In this document: in pieces, positions 62,937 through 64,000 of the stretch
How positions within the stretch are numbered: position 1 is the first letter of the stretch
Layout: every line of letters begins with the position of its first letter
Assembly (NCBI RefSeq): GCF_001278805.1
Contig: NZ_CP012602.1
Location: 3,197,501-3,261,500 of the forward strand
From: Bacillus sp. FJAT-18017
GTDB lineage: Bacteria; Bacillota; Bacilli; Bacillales; Cytobacillaceae
Direction of reading: 5' to 3'
DNA length: 64,000 nt
The notes under the pieces: generated by a model
Seen by the model: only the letters and a program-made list of their open reading frames with translations
What the model was told of the DNA's origin: nothing
Database searches by the model: none
Position numbers and translations under genes: made by a program

Positions 62937-64000
62937 CTAAAGGATGAATTGGCTTAAATCCTTATTCCGGGAAATAGCCCCAAGCTTTTCTTCCACGTAT
63001 TGAGGGGTGATAACGATTTTTTCCAGATTAATATCCGGCGCTTCAAAGGATAGATCCTCGAGGAGCTTTTCAAGAATCGTATGCAGCCTTCTCGCTCCGA
63101 TATTATCTGTATTCTGGTTCACTTCAAATGCCACTTCGGCAACCTTGCGAATAGCTTCGTCAGAAAATTCAATTTCTATACCTTCTGTTTGCAATAATGC
63201 ATTGTATTGCTTTATTAAGGCATTATCAGGTTCAACAAGGATTCGGTAAAAATCATCCACTGTCAGTTTTGTCAGTTCTACTCTGATAGGGAAACGGCCT
63301 TGCAGCTCGGGTATTAAATCTGACGGCTTTGCCATATGGAAGGCACCCGCTGCAATAAATAAGACATGGTCTGTTTTTACAGAGCCGTATTTGGTTACGA
63401 TTGTGGAGCCTTCAACAATCGGCAGGATATCTCTTTGCACACCCTCACGTGAAACATCCGCAGATGACCCACCAGTGTTTTTGCTGGCAATCTTGTCGAT
63501 TTCATCGATAAAAATTATACCAGTCTGCTCTGCCCGCCTTACAGCATCCTGTGTTACTTCATCCATATCAATCAGCTTTGCAGCTTCCTCATTTGTAAGA
63601 ACTATCCTTGCTTCCCTTACTGTAAGCTTCCGCTTCTTCCGTTTCTTAGGCATGAGATTCGAGAGTGCATCCTGCATATTCATTCCCATTTGCTCCATTC
63701 CAGAGCCTTGAAGCATATCAAACATCGATGGCATTTGTTCATCCACTTCAACAGTTACATATTCCTGCTCGAGCTCGCCTTTTGCAAGCCTTTCACGAAT
63801 GGACGACCTGCGTTCCTGAAGTGAATAATCCTCTGCTGAAGTTGTATCCGGCTCCGGCTGGGCATTTCCTCCGCCGAATAGCATTTCTAGGGGATTTTTA
63901 TAGTTCGTCTGTTTTTTTGCTGAAGGAACTAGCAGTTCTACAAGTCGGCGATTGGCGTTCTCTTCCGCCCTTGATTTAACCTTTTGCATTTTCTCTTCCT
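62937..64000 (-). CDS. hslU: ATP-dependent protease ATPase subunit HslU (3' part, runs off window)
   Basis: AAA+ unfoldase ClpY/HslU that feeds substrates to the HslV (ClpQ) protease. About 354 C-terminal residues are visible. They include the I-domain, Walker [13 protein letters not shown] with [19 protein letters not shown] after it, the sensor/pore region [29 protein letters not shown], and the C-terminal [16 protein letters not shown] and the HslV-docking tail KDLSQFIL. Walker A and the N-terminus lie beyond base 64000. It is followed by codY, the Bacillus order. Confidence 0.97.
   Translation of the reverse strand, partial: EEKMQKVKSRAEENANRRLVELLVPSAKKQTNYKNPLEMLFGGGNAQPEPDTTSAEDYSLQERRSSIRERLAKGELEQEYVTVEVDEQMPSMFDMLQGSGMEQMGMNMQDALSNLMPKKRKKRKLTVREARIVLTNEEAAKLIDMDEVTQDAVRRAEQTGIIFIDEIDKIASKNTGGSSADVSREGVQRDILPIVEGSTIVTKYGSVKTDHVLFIAAGAFHMAKPSDLIPELQGRFPIRVELTKLTVDDFYRILVEPDNALIKQYNALLQTEGIEIEFSDEAIRKVAEVAFEVNQNTDNIGARRLHTILEKLLEDLSFEAPDINLEKIVITPQYVEEKLGAISRNKDLSQFIL

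Overview
The window is a stretch of Bacillaceae chromosome (Bacillus, Mesobacillus or a close relative; low-to-moderate GC, spore former). It carries sporulation genes (spoVS, spoIIIE/ftsK, the dipicolinate synthase pair dpaAB, ylxY) and the Gram-positive-specific genes polC, codY, rny, rnjB and recA in the order known from Bacillus subtilis. Every well-supported protein gene is on the minus strand, so transcription runs from base 64000 towards base 1. There are no tRNA or rRNA genes, insertion sequences, prophage genes or CRISPR arrays.

In the direction of transcription: 64000-62056 holds the end of hslU and codY. 61312-56659 holds rpsB, tsf, pyrH, frr and uppS (translation, nucleotide and polyprenol synthesis). 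56545-46416 holds cdsA, dxr, rseP, proS and polC. 46183-37993 holds the nusA-infB translation cluster (rimP, nusA, rnpM/ylxR, ylxQ, infB, ylxP, rbfA, truB, ribF, rpsO). 37811-31696 holds pnp, ylxY, mlpA, an inserted membrane Lon-like protease gene, and ymxH. 31506-26511 makes dipicolinate and its precursors (dpaA, dpaB, asd, dapG, dapA). 25808-20456 holds rnjB, tepA, ylzJ and spoIIIE/ftsK. 20058-14453 holds the GntR regulator ymfC and a four-gene nucleoside ABC importer (nupNOPQ type). 14278-6705 holds ymfF, ymfH and ymfI (linked to elongation factor P modification), ymfJ, ymfK, a RodZ-like gene, pgsA and cinA. 6444-1 holds recA, rny, ymdB, spoVS, a dipeptidase and the 5' half of a 2-oxoacid oxidoreductase alpha-subunit gene.

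Most of this is conserved housekeeping sequence. The less ordinary parts are: the extra Lon-like membrane protease between mlpA and ymxH; two near-identical inverted copies (about 150 bp) of an interspersed repeat on either side of proS; a pair of perfect palindromes over the -35 and -10 of the rny promoter; a GntR-type palindrome plus a CodY-like box upstream of ymfC-nup; 24-bp tandem repeats in infB; a 42-bp tandem duplication upstream of uppS; degenerate palindromic repeats between rpsB and codY; and two possible micro-ORF loci on the otherwise gene-free plus strand, beside ylzJ and tepA.

Several starts were placed by ribosome-binding site and homology rather than at the longest reading frame (rnjB, uppS, nupO, nupQ, mlpA, dpaA, rbfA, ymfK, polC, ylxQ, rseP, the RodZ-like gene). 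All promoter, operator and small-ORF calls were made by eye.
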